Of a stretch of DNA of 64,000 nt, positions 56,708-64,000 are shown piece after piece. The stretch is taken from positions 124,001 to 188,000 of the forward strand of contig NZ_SMRT01000015.1 in NCBI RefSeq assembly GCF_004354045.1. Direction: 5' to 3'. The notes below the pieces were generated by a model. That model was given only the letters and a program-made list of their open reading frames with translations. It ran no database searches and had not been told where the DNA came from. The translations under genes and the position numbers were made by a program. The DNA is from Paenibacillus piri (GTDB taxonomy: Bacteria > Bacillota > Bacilli > Paenibacillales > NBRC-103111). Position 1 is the stretch's first letter. The number at the start of each line of letters is the position of its first letter.

Positions 56708-58951
56708 ATGAAGTCAAATCAAATCATTCGGATTGTGCTGGGGGTGTTGGCCTTTGCCGCCATATGCGTCGTTATTTGGATTTTTGTCATCCCGGATAAA
56801 GGTCCAGGGGGATCCCGAGCCGCCCTGGCCGTCTCCCAGCCGATTCATGAAGAGCAGGGAATCAAACAAATCGCATCCGTTCAAGACGGACGTCTGGCGG
56901 TTTATGACGGGAGCGCCTGGAAGCCGCAATTTTGGTCCGGCGTCAATCTCGGCGCGACAACCCCGGGCCATGCTCCGGGCGAGCTGAGCCCGAGCAAGGA
57001 TGATTATTTGCGCTGGTTCGCCCAAATGAAGGCGATGAACGTCAACGTTCTTCGCGTTTATACGATACTGCCTCCTTATTTCTACGAGGCGCTGGCGGAA
57101 TTTAACAGCGGCCAGAAACAGCCGCTTTATTTCTTCCAGGGGGTTTGGTCGCCGGATGAGGAACTGATGGATAAGGACGGAAGGCCGCGAGATGCCTGGG
57201 CCGATCAGGCAGTCAAGGTGTTCCAGAACGAAATTCGCGACGTCGTCAAGGCGGTTCACGGAGATTTGAAACGGAAGACCAGGCCCGGTCATGCCTCAGG
57301 CTCATTTACGACGGATGTCTCCGCTTATTTGGTCGGCTGGGTGGTCGGTACGGAATGGGACCCCCACGTCGTCAAAACGACGAACGATGCGCACTCCGGC
57401 AAGATGAAGCCGTTCGCTGGCAACTATTTTCAAGCGGACGCGGAGGCGTCGCCGTTCGAAAGCTGGCTGGCGCAAATGCTCGACACGCTCGCTCAGGAGG
57501 AAATGAAGTATGGCTGGCAGCACCCGGTTTCGTTTACGAATTGGGTGACGACGGACCCGCTGCAGCATCCGAATGAGCCGTCGGACAATGAAGACCTGGT
57601 ATCGGTCGATCCGATGCACGTTGCCCCGGCCGGCAACTGGAAAGCGGGCTATTTCGCCTCCTATCACGTATACCCGTATTACCCCGATTTTTTACGGTAC
57701 GAGGAAAAATATCAAACCTATAAAGACGCAAGCGGGCAAGTCAATCCGTATGCCGGCTATTTGCACGATTTGCGCGAATATCATAAAGGCATTCCGCTCA
57801 TTGTCGCCGAATACGGCGTTCCGAGCTCGCGCGGGATGGCTCATTTCGGCCCGCTCGGACGCAATCAGGGGATGCACACGGAAGAGGAGCAGGGTAAAAT
57901 CGACGCCGACCTGTACAACAGCATTTACAATGAAGGCTACGACGGTGCTCTGCTGTTCGCTTGGGCCGACGAATGGTTTAAAATTACCTGGAACACAACG
58001 GAGCTGGATGCGCCTGCGGCCCGCCGTCCGTTTTGGCGGAACATGCTGACCAATGAGGAGCACTTCGGCGTGGTTGCCGTAGAAGCGGGCAAATCGCCGG
58101 ACGATCAAATTATGCTGGATGGGAAAATGGATGACTGGAACCGCCGCAAAGACAAGATTACCCAGATGTATCCGGGGTTCAGTCTGACGGCTTCCCACGA
58201 CGAAGCTTACGTCTATTTACTGCTGCAGAAAAAGGACGGCACCGCCTGGCAGCCGGGCAAAGAAACGTTGGCCATCGGCTTCGATACGCTGCCGGGCGGA
58301 AGCAAGTCGGCTGACCGGGTGCCGGGAGTCACCTTCAGCGCCGGACAGGAATTCGTCCTGCGGCTGAAAGCGGACGATGACGCCCATATATTCGTCAACA
58401 GCGCCTATGACCAGCACACGTGGCTGTACGGCTCGGTTCAAAAAATGATGCCGTGGCAAGAGCAGTGGGGACAAGACAACAACGGTATCTTTTTACCGTG
58501 GAAGCTGCCTGTCAGCAAGCCTTTGAAGCTGCCGCAGACCGGGCAGACGATTCCTTTCGAGGATGTGGAGATCGGGGTGCTGAACAAGGGGATTACCGAT
58601 CCGGCCAGCGATCAGTACAACAGTTTGGCCGATTGGTATGCGGAAGGACCTGTCATGGAAATCCGCATTCCATGGATGCTGCTCGGATTTACCGACCCGA
58701 GCACAGGGCAGGTATGGCGCTATCCTTATGAAGCGAAGGCGCTCAAAATGGTGGAGGCGAAATCGATCAAGATCGAGCCGCATTTGCAAACGCAAGGCGA
58801 CGGATCAGAGACGGCCTCCGGGCCCGTCGAGCCGCTTAATTATAAGTGGAACCATTGGGAAAAGCCCGAGTACCACGAACGTCTCAAAAAAAGCTATGAT
58901 GTGTTGAAAGAAGCATTCGGTTCCCCACGCCCGCCGAAGGAACTCCGTTAA
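56708..58951 (+). CDS. Membrane-anchored glycoside-hydrolase-like protein with CBM9/DOMON-like tail (paralogue 2)
   Basis: A 747-residue paralogue of 45024-47234. It has an N-terminal anchor (5-28), a TIM-barrel domain beginning FWSGVNLGA with E216 (GTEWDP) and E368 (VAEYGVPSS) as the likely catalytic pair, and a C-terminal beta-sandwich from MLDGKMDDWN. Shared blocks such as GVWSP, FTNWVTTDPL and YPYYPDF show common origin, though the two differ widely elsewhere. GGAGGAG lies 11 bases before ATG 56708; an ATG at 56675 is less well placed. It ends the right arm. Confidence 0.82.
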   Translation: MKSNQIIRIVLGVLAFAAICVVIWIFVIPDKGPGGSRAALAVSQPIHEEQGIKQIASVQDGRLAVYDGSAWKPQFWSGVNLGATTPGHAPGELSPSKDDYLRWFAQMKAMNVNVLRVYTILPPYFYEALAEFNSGQKQPLYFFQGVWSPDEELMDKDGRPRDAWADQAVKVFQNEIRDVVKAVHGDLKRKTRPGHASGSFTTDVSAYLVGWVVGTEWDPHVVKTTNDAHSGKMKPFAGNYFQADAEASPFESWLAQMLDTLAQEEMKYGWQHPVSFTNWVTTDPLQHPNEPSDNEDLVSVDPMHVAPAGNWKAGYFASYHVYPYYPDFLRYEEKYQTYKDASGQVNPYAGYLHDLREYHKGIPLIVAEYGVPSSRGMAHFGPLGRNQGMHTEEEQGKIDADLYNSIYNEGYDGALLFAWADEWFKITWNTTELDAPAARRPFWRNMLTNEEHFGVVAVEAGKSPDDQIMLDGKMDDWNRRKDKITQMYPGFSLTASHDEAYVYLLLQKKDGTAWQPGKETLAIGFDTLPGGSKSADRVPGVTFSAGQEFVLRLKADDDAHIFVNSAYDQHTWLYGSVQKMMPWQEQWGQDNNGIFLPWKLPVSKPLKLPQTGQTIPFEDVEIGVLNKGITDPASDQYNSLADWYAEGPVMEIRIPWMLLGFTDPSTGQVWRYPYEAKALKMVEAKSIKIEPHLQTQGDGSETASGPVEPLNYKWNHWEKPEYHERLKKSYDVLKEAFGSPRPPKELR

Positions 58952-58996
58952 CATAGTGCGCCAGCGGCTTTAATCCGGCGCTGGCTGCCGGATACA

Positions 58997-59060
58997 AGGA
59001 TAAACGGCTTCGCCGTCCTTCGAGGACGAGCACGTTTATCAAGGTTGTGCGAAGCAAAGT
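58997..59060 (-). repeat. Dispersed 64-bp structured repeat, copy 2
   Basis: Reads, on the minus strand, as a relative of 9818-9881 (ACTTTGCTTCGCACAACC to GCGAAGCCGTTTATCCTT). Internal pairing is richer here: GATAAACG/CGTTTATC outside, with GGC-TTC-GCC and GTCCT-TCG-AGGAC inside. Confidence 0.65.
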
Positions 59061-59066
59061 AAAGAT

Positions 59067-59108
59067 AAAAGAGTAGCGGATTGCTGCAAGCAAGCCCGCT
59101 ACTCTTTT
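59067..59108. terminator. Bidirectional terminator overlapping a gene end
   Basis: AAAAGAGTAGCGG and CCGCTACTCTTTT form a perfect 13-bp stem flanked by A and T runs, between convergent genes. The right arm includes the last codons and stop of the gene at 59099. Confidence 0.85.
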
Positions 59109-59986
59109 AATTTGCGCCAGCCGCTGTAATCATGGATCACGACGCCTGCATAGGAAGCGTAGTTCCTCAGCAGCTTGTCGATCGACAACAACTCGATCTC
59201 CATTCGTGCTCGCCCTTCCCCGTAAAAGGTAATAAAGGCGGGTTCCTTCGTCGAGTTCGTTTCCACGCCGACGGACACCTTTTTGCCGAGCCGGTCACCA
59301 AGCTCAAGCTTGGTAAGGGCGATGTCCGCCAGCGCTTTCGCCTGATTGCGGTAAGACATAAGCGTCACTTCGTCAAGCTGCCGCATCATCGCTTCCATCA
59401 ACGAGACGCTGCCGCTGCCGCTGCCGGACATTGGTATTTCGTCGAGCCAGAACGGAAGGGCGGCGCTGGCGGTCAAGGACGATGACGATTTCGTCTTTGC
59501 CGCAAATAACGTGACGGTATCAAGCCAGCGCTGCACCACCGTGTCGCGGTTCGTATTCCATTCTGGCAGTGTATAAGGCTCGATATCAACTTGAATGCCG
59601 GTAAATCTTTCTTCCGGCAAAGCGGCATTGTTAAACCGATTTACCCAATCTACCGTATCGCTGATCCGGTGCCGCCGATCCGGCGCAATCCAGTCCGGAG
59701 CGCCATCCAGCGCATGGATTTGAATGCCGGCGGCGGAAGCGCCCTTGATGAAGGTGCGGTAGGCACCCGGGTCCAAAGCCGGGTCGATCTGTACATAGAT
59801 GCGCGTAACCCGCTGCTCCTTGGCAAACTGCAGCACGGAATTGCGGCTGTCGTTCGTATGAATGAGCGAGGTATCCCACAGCCATGTCGCTTTCATGTTG
59901 GTGGAAGGCGGTGTGGCGATGGTCGTCACGACGGTCGGGGCGAAATTGGCGAATAAGAGAATAAGCAGAGTCAGGCAGGATGTCAT
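59099..59986 (-). CDS. Secreted hypothetical protein, putative TIM-barrel
   Basis: A 295-residue protein with a signal peptide (about 1-23). The body shows beta/alpha features of a barrel: TWLWDTSLI, VTRIYVQIDPAL, IQIHALDGAPDW, FTGIQVDIEPYTLPEW, VTLMSYRNQA, VSVGVETNS, GVVIHDYSGW. The QVDIEPY segment contains a D-x-E pair like that of chitinase-type (GH18) or related enzymes, so a surface glycosidase is possible. The start at 59986 has only a weak GGTG ribosome site. It is convergent with the polysaccharide arm, and could act on the same polymer. Confidence 0.7.
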   Translation of the reverse strand: MTSCLTLLILLFANFAPTVVTTIATPPSTNMKATWLWDTSLIHTNDSRNSVLQFAKEQRVTRIYVQIDPALDPGAYRTFIKGASAAGIQIHALDGAPDWIAPDRRHRISDTVDWVNRFNNAALPEERFTGIQVDIEPYTLPEWNTNRDTVVQRWLDTVTLFAAKTKSSSSLTASAALPFWLDEIPMSGSGSGSVSLMEAMMRQLDEVTLMSYRNQAKALADIALTKLELGDRLGKKVSVGVETNSTKEPAFITFYGEGRARMEIELLSIDKLLRNYASYAGVVIHDYSGWRKLKE

Positions 59987-60305
59987 CCGATCACCGTTAT
60001 CAAAACCGTCGCCGCTTAAATGCCGGAGCTGCCGAACGTTTGGCGCAGCGGCAGCTGCGATCGCTGTGCCGCGGGCTTGGTCGCTCAAAGCCGCACCGAC
60101 TTGAACGATAACCGGTGCCATGTCCTATCGGTTTGCCTATATATGCGCGGCTCCTTGGGCTTGGTTTATCCCTTTCCTGTTAGTTGGATTCGATCATTCA
60201 TTCAGTATAATAGCTTTTCGATACAATTGCTTTCCAGTATAATCCTTCGACCCATCTTCGAAAGCTGTAACCATACAGGATAACCGTTCCGATCAGTTGG
60301 GACGA

Positions 60306-60797
60306 TCAGCTGCCGCAAGGCCAGACTTTTTTGGAACGCAGCGGGACAGGGTGGTTTTTTGGCAGCACAGCGGGAAAGCGAAGCGTTTGTGCGATTCGGG
60401 GCACGTCTTGATTGACCATCCGTTTGAGCAGGCGAATGGCGTTTCCGTACTTCTTATAATTATAATCGCCTGTCTTCGGGTCGACAAATGCTGCCGGCAG
60501 CTCTTCCGGCGTCATGTAGGCAAATACGCGTCCCCCCGATTCGCCCATATACACGAGAGGCGAATCCTCATAGCCTTGCTCGATCCATTCCTTGCGCGTC
60601 ATTCGAAACACCAGCACCGTAAAAATATCGCCATATGCCTTTCCCTTATATTTAAACCGGAAATGAAGCTCATACTCGGTATCCCGGTCCATCCGTTTTT
60701 TTTTCAGCACGGTATAAGGCTTCCACCAGCGGGGAAAAGTCAGCGTGAACCCGTACGTATCGTCGCGATAAAGCAAGGGCTGCGTTTTTCGAGGCAT
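60306..60797 (-). CDS. Hypothetical protein
   Basis: A 163-residue basic protein without signal peptide. It begins with YGFTLTFPRWWKPYTVLKK and continues with alternating strands (YELHFRFKYKGKAYGDIFTVLVF); the pattern recalls small lipoprotein-like folds found in Paenibacillus, but no family is recognised. GAAGGG precedes the ATG. It lies 37 bases before the SgrR-like gene at 60835 in reading order and may share its transcript. Confidence 0.65.
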   Translation of the reverse strand: MPRKTQPLLYRDDTYGFTLTFPRWWKPYTVLKKKRMDRDTEYELHFRFKYKGKAYGDIFTVLVFRMTRKEWIEQGYEDSPLVYMGESGGRVFAYMTPEELPAAFVDPKTGDYNYKKYGNAIRLLKRMVNQDVPRIAQTLRFPAVLPKNHPVPLRSKKVWPCGS

Positions 60798-60834
60798 GGA
60801 ATCATTCCCTTCGACGTGAGGTAAATTTAGTTTC

Positions 60835-62640
60835 TTATACTTTATTCACGCCGCCCTCCGAATATGGCTTGAACCAAATGTTTTTAAACTGTACCCAGTC
60901 GAGCGAGTCGGGGGAGATGCCTTTTACCGAGGAATGATATGTTGTTTTGAGCCGCTTGAAATATAAATATTGCAGCACATGCTCGTCATGCAGCCGTCTT
61001 TCGATGCTATGCAGCAGTCCGGCGCGGCCATCCCGATGGGGCTCCCGCAGCGCCGCCGCAATGAACTGTTCGACGGCCGCCTTGCTGGCCGGCTCCAAAT
61101 GGAACTGCATGCTCTTGAACAAATCGATCAGCCGCAGCTCCACGTCGTTGTCGAGCATGATCGAAAACAACAGCAGATCGGCCGCAAGCCGCCGGTCCCC
61201 TTTGAATTCCTCCATGGGCAGGAGGACGACCTGGGAAGCGACGCCAGCATCCCGCAGCGCCGTCTGCACAAGCAGCGCATCCCGTTCATAATGCGGGATC
61301 GTGCACAGGACGAGCTGTTCGCCGGCATAGCCGGACTGCCGAATGCTTTCGCGCACCTGCTCAGGCTCCAAAGCCGGGGGCTGCACCGCTTCATGCCGGG
61401 TGAAGCTGTCGGCGGCGTACACGGCGTCACCGTCCAGCAGCTCCAGCATTTTGCATTGCTTCACGGCTTGGCATACCGCTTCGCGGATCGCGGGGTCCTT
61501 CAACGGCCCCTGCTTGCGCAAATTGACCGTTACGAATTTACAGGTCGAAACTTGCTGCTGCACCTGCTGCCAGGCGCTTTCCGCTTCGCCCGGCATCCGG
61601 TAATTGTGGATGATCTGGAAGCTTTCCAGTGTGCGGAACCGGTCCTGCTCCTGCATATCGGGCACATGCCACAGCTCCACCCGGTCGAGATGCGCCCTGC
61701 CTTGGAAATAAGCGGGAAATGCGTCCAGCACGCACATGGACGAATCATGATAGGTCAGCTTGAACGGACCGGTGCCGACGGGAGCGCGAGCGAACGTCTC
61801 CTCGCCATGCTCGTAGGCGTCGGCAGGAATGACGGAGGCGCGGTTGGTGCTTATAAACTGCGTGAACAGCTCATTAGGTTCCGCCAGGCGAACCGTCAAC
61901 GTCAGCGGATCGCTGATGTCGATCCGCTCGATCTGCCGGTAAACCCAGCTGTACAAGGAGCGGGCGGACGACTGCTTGAGCCGCTCCAGCGTAAAGCGGA
62001 TATCTTCGGCCGCCAACTCTTTGCCGTGATGAAACTGCACGCCCTTGCGCAAATAAAACGTCCATGAGCTGCGCGCCGCATCGGTTTCCCACGAATGAGC
62101 CAGGTGGGGCTCGACAGTTTGCGTAAGCCGGTTGTACCGAACCAGGCTGTCGAACAGCTGGTTGACGAGATGCCCTTCGGCGGAAAAATTCGTGAACGCC
62201 GGGTCCAGCGATACGATCGGCTGCGTCAGCGGGAAGCGAAGCGTATCGAACCGCTTGCTGTCGCGCAGTTCGCTGCTGTAGCCGAAATAGCCGTTAAGCC
62301 AGCTGTGGAAATGGTCTTTCAAGGAATCGGGGATGGACGATACGTTCATCTGCTCCAATGCGCCGCGCAAATCTTTCCGTTCGACCAGCTCTTTCGCCAG
62401 CAGCAGAATCACATCCTCGGCAGGTACAAGAAACGTTGCAATCGACTTGTTGCCTCGTCCCCGTTTGGGCTGCCAGCGCAGCCAGCCTTGCTTGTCCATT
62501 TTATTTAAAATTATCGCCGCATTGCGATGGGTACAATCGAGCATTGCCGCCAGATCGTCCAGCATCAGCTCGTAATCATGGTGCTCGCCGACATGCGGGA
62601 GTTTTTCCCGCAAACGAATATAATGACTGGCCAGTTTCAT
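60835..62640 (-). CDS. SgrR-like regulator: N-terminal HTH fused to solute-binding domain (second copy)
   Basis: A 601-residue relative of the protein at 31947. The winged helix is at about 1-110 (ASHYIRLREKLPHVGEHHDY; MLDCTHRNAAIILNKMDKQG; GRGNKS) and the rest resembles SBP_bac_5 (LVNQLFDSLVRYNR; HLAHSWETDAARSSWTFYLR; LAAEDIRFTLERLKQSSARS; APVGTGPFKLTYHD). There is no signal peptide. GGTGAGGTG precedes ATG 62640. It is divergent from the gene at 62819; unlike the first copy, no exporter gene is adjacent. Confidence 0.85.
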   Translation of the reverse strand: MKLASHYIRLREKLPHVGEHHDYELMLDDLAAMLDCTHRNAAIILNKMDKQGWLRWQPKRGRGNKSIATFLVPAEDVILLLAKELVERKDLRGALEQMNVSSIPDSLKDHFHSWLNGYFGYSSELRDSKRFDTLRFPLTQPIVSLDPAFTNFSAEGHLVNQLFDSLVRYNRLTQTVEPHLAHSWETDAARSSWTFYLRKGVQFHHGKELAAEDIRFTLERLKQSSARSLYSWVYRQIERIDISDPLTLTVRLAEPNELFTQFISTNRASVIPADAYEHGEETFARAPVGTGPFKLTYHDSSMCVLDAFPAYFQGRAHLDRVELWHVPDMQEQDRFRTLESFQIIHNYRMPGEAESAWQQVQQQVSTCKFVTVNLRKQGPLKDPAIREAVCQAVKQCKMLELLDGDAVYAADSFTRHEAVQPPALEPEQVRESIRQSGYAGEQLVLCTIPHYERDALLVQTALRDAGVASQVVLLPMEEFKGDRRLAADLLLFSIMLDNDVELRLIDLFKSMQFHLEPASKAAVEQFIAAALREPHRDGRAGLLHSIERRLHDEHVLQYLYFKRLKTTYHSSVKGISPDSLDWVQFKNIWFKPYSEGGVNKV

Positions 62641-62818
62641 AGGTTCACCTCACCTTCTTAAGCATAACCGTTTTCCGGATGCGAAAACAGGAAATTTCCA
62701 TTTACAAACTTGCGCTTTTTATTCCTGTTTTATCGTCTACAATAAGATTCGACACCAACCGCAGGAGGGAAACAGGCTGCTCGAAAAAGGCATAACAAGA
62801 CAGGAGGAATCGATATCC

Positions 62819-63244
62819 ATGAATAATAAAAACTCGTTTGTTCATACCGACTTCAGTCCGCTGCAGCTGCATTGGGCGGAACAATTCGCCAACGAATCCG
62901 AGCAAGCAATCGATGCCGAGGATATGCCGGCTGTGGCGCGCACGGTGCTCTTTTATGCCGGACTGCAGCTTGAGATGATGTTCCCGCCCGCCAGTATCCA
63001 GCCGTTTCCTGTGAAGGACGCCGCGGCCCAAGACTGGCTGCTTGCGCCCGAGGAAGAGATCGTACGGGCATTGCCGGAACGGGATCCGCAGGCGGACCGC
63101 CGGCTGCTGCACCTCGCGCTGCTTGCCGTAAAGCCGGCGCCGCTTTCCATAGAGGAGAGGCATGAGCTGCGCGCACGCGCTGCCGTCTATATTCGCTCCA
63201 TCGGCGAGCGGCTTCGCCATTTTACGGAGCAATGGCTTCATTAA
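62819..63244 (+). CDS. Small hypothetical protein before the DUF4153-like gene
   Basis: A 141-residue acidic, leucine- and alanine-rich soluble protein with no recognisable domain; it appears mostly alpha-helical. AGGAGG lies about 12 bases before the ATG. It is 29 bases upstream of the membrane-protein gene at 63274 and is probably in one operon with it. It is divergent from the SgrR-like regulator. Confidence 0.65.
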   Translation: MNNKNSFVHTDFSPLQLHWAEQFANESEQAIDAEDMPAVARTVLFYAGLQLEMMFPPASIQPFPVKDAAAQDWLLAPEEEIVRALPERDPQADRRLLHLALLAVKPAPLSIEERHELRARAAVYIRSIGERLRHFTEQWLH

Positions 63245-63273
63245 ATTGACAGGACGTGGAGGTACATTCCGAT

Positions 63274-64000
63274 ATGACGGTCCATAACATCGCCGCAACG
63301 AGACGGGATTCGCTGCTGCTGCTCGGAGCCCTATTGTGCGGAGGGCTGCACCATTTGCTGTTTTACGGTCAAGCTTGGGGAATTTCCTATCCGATTTTTA
63401 TGCTGGCGTTTTACATGTATTTTTATTGGGCGGTCAAGGAGCGGAGCGAGCTGCGTTTCGACGCTTCGCTGCTGATGCTGCTGCCGATTGCTCTGCTGTC
63501 GTTAACGTATACGGCTTATACGAACCTGCTGTTCGCATTTCTGAATGCGCTGCTGATTCCATGTATGGCGGTTGTTCATACCACTTGGTTGATCCGCCGG
63601 CCGGCAGTCCGCTGGTATGAAAAAGGTATGGCTGCAGCGGCGCTGGAGCAGCTGTTCATACACACCCTTCGTCATGTGCCGCTGCCGGTCAAGGTGACGT
63701 TGACGGCTTTGACCGGCAAGCTTAGCGCCGACCGTTCCTCCCAGCTGTGGAAAGTGTTGGCGGGCGTTTTCGTTTCGCTGCCGCTGCTGCTCCTGGTGGG
63801 AACGCTGCTTGCCTCGGCGGACACCGTATTCAACCGGCTGCTTGCGAAGCTGCCCTGGCTGCTGCAGCAGCTTGAGCTCATGACCTTGCTGCTGCGCATC
63901 GGCTGGATTGCCGTTGTCGCAACCGCGATATTCGCTTATGTATACGGCTTGCTCAGACCGGCGGAGCCGATGCGAGGCGGGGAGCGGGAAGCGCCTAGGG
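63274..64000 (+). CDS. DUF4153/DUF4173-like membrane protein (partial, runs off right edge)
   Basis: About 242 codons are visible, starting at ATG 63274 with GGAGG 12 bases upstream. It has several hydrophobic segments (about 14-28, 35-48, 65-82, 88-102, 164-185, 205-230). The pattern of the first segments and the VKVTLTALTG/LLVGTLLASADTVFNRLLAKL stretch resemble DUF4153/DUF4173 proteins of Gram-positive bacteria, whose role is unknown. The C-terminus is outside the window. Confidence 0.65.
   Translation, partial: MTVHNIAATRRDSLLLLGALLCGGLHHLLFYGQAWGISYPIFMLAFYMYFYWAVKERSELRFDASLLMLLPIALLSLTYTAYTNLLFAFLNALLIPCMAVVHTTWLIRRPAVRWYEKGMAAAALEQLFIHTLRHVPLPVKVTLTALTGKLSADRSSQLWKVLAGVFVSLPLLLLVGTLLASADTVFNRLLAKLPWLLQQLELMTLLLRIGWIAVVATAIFAYVYGLLRPAEPMRGGEREAPR

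Noticed and set aside
1..64000. Search by eye for CRISPR arrays, rRNA and tRNA genes
   Set aside because: No array of regularly spaced repeats and no rRNA or tRNA features were seen.

Overview
The window looks like chromosomal DNA of a Gram-positive, spore-former-type bacterium of the Paenibacillaceae (Paenibacillus/Cohnella-like). The support is strong AGGAGG-type ribosome sites, many carbohydrate ABC systems of the Lpl/CUT1 type, a YesM/YesN-type two-component pair, a SinI/SinR pair, SgrR-type HTH/solute-binding regulators and a moderately GC-rich base composition. No rRNA, tRNA or CRISPR array was found. The ends cut two genes: a PhnP-like metallohydrolase on the left and a DUF4153-like membrane protein on the right.

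Region by region. (1) 0.8-9.8 kb is a sugar-type catabolic operon: an XRE-cupin regulator, then a Gfo/Idh oxidoreductase, two permeases, a binding lipoprotein, a cupin, a sugar isomerase, and the two halves of the Tm-1 architecture (UPF0261 plus PEP_hydrolase). Its promoter overlaps a cre-like site and is followed by four 20-bp-phased repeats that look like an operator. (2) 10-19.2 kb holds small autonomous units: CheY, an alpha/beta hydrolase, DUF1904, a PadR regulator with its operator, a PfkB kinase, a YkuK-like protein, small membrane or secreted proteins, MarR-FrnE and MarR-SDR. Two copies of a ~120-bp structured repeat lie here. (3) 19.2-21.8 kb is an AT-rich island with remnants of a serine recombinase and a rolling-circle Rep protein, plus two orphan genes that resemble immunity proteins. 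(4) 21.9-29.8 kb is a second sugar ABC operon with an ester hydrolase, divergent from its YesM/YesN two-component system. (5) 30-36 kb holds an MFS exporter divergent from an SgrR-like regulator, a membrane protein, thymidine kinase and a PAS-only protein. (6) 36.5-43.2 kb is glutamate synthase, gltB-gltD. (7) 43.5-44.9 kb has a DUF4870 protein and SinI/SinR; SinI is only 51 residues.

(8) 45-59 kb is the most interesting part: a bidirectional envelope/exopolysaccharide locus. The left arm (glmS, HEAT-repeat membrane protein, processive GT2 synthase, pseudo-receiver protein, anchored glycoside-hydrolase-like protein) looks able to make and regulate an amino-sugar polymer. The right arm (UbiA-type polyprenyl-phosphate phosphoribosyltransferase, SMR/EamA-type small transporter, divergent PAP2 protein, GT-C-type glycosyltransferase, a second anchored hydrolase paralogue) has the parts list for a polyprenyl-phosphate-pentose pathway: build the lipid-linked ribose phosphate, dephosphorylate it, flip it, transfer it outside. 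The epimerase DprE1/DprE2 is absent, so ribose rather than arabinose is the simplest guess. Each arm ends in a paralogous membrane-anchored TIM-barrel protein. (9) 59-64 kb holds a secreted protein, a second SgrR-like regulator and genes of unknown function.

Functional assignments rest on motifs and architecture read by eye. No database search was run.
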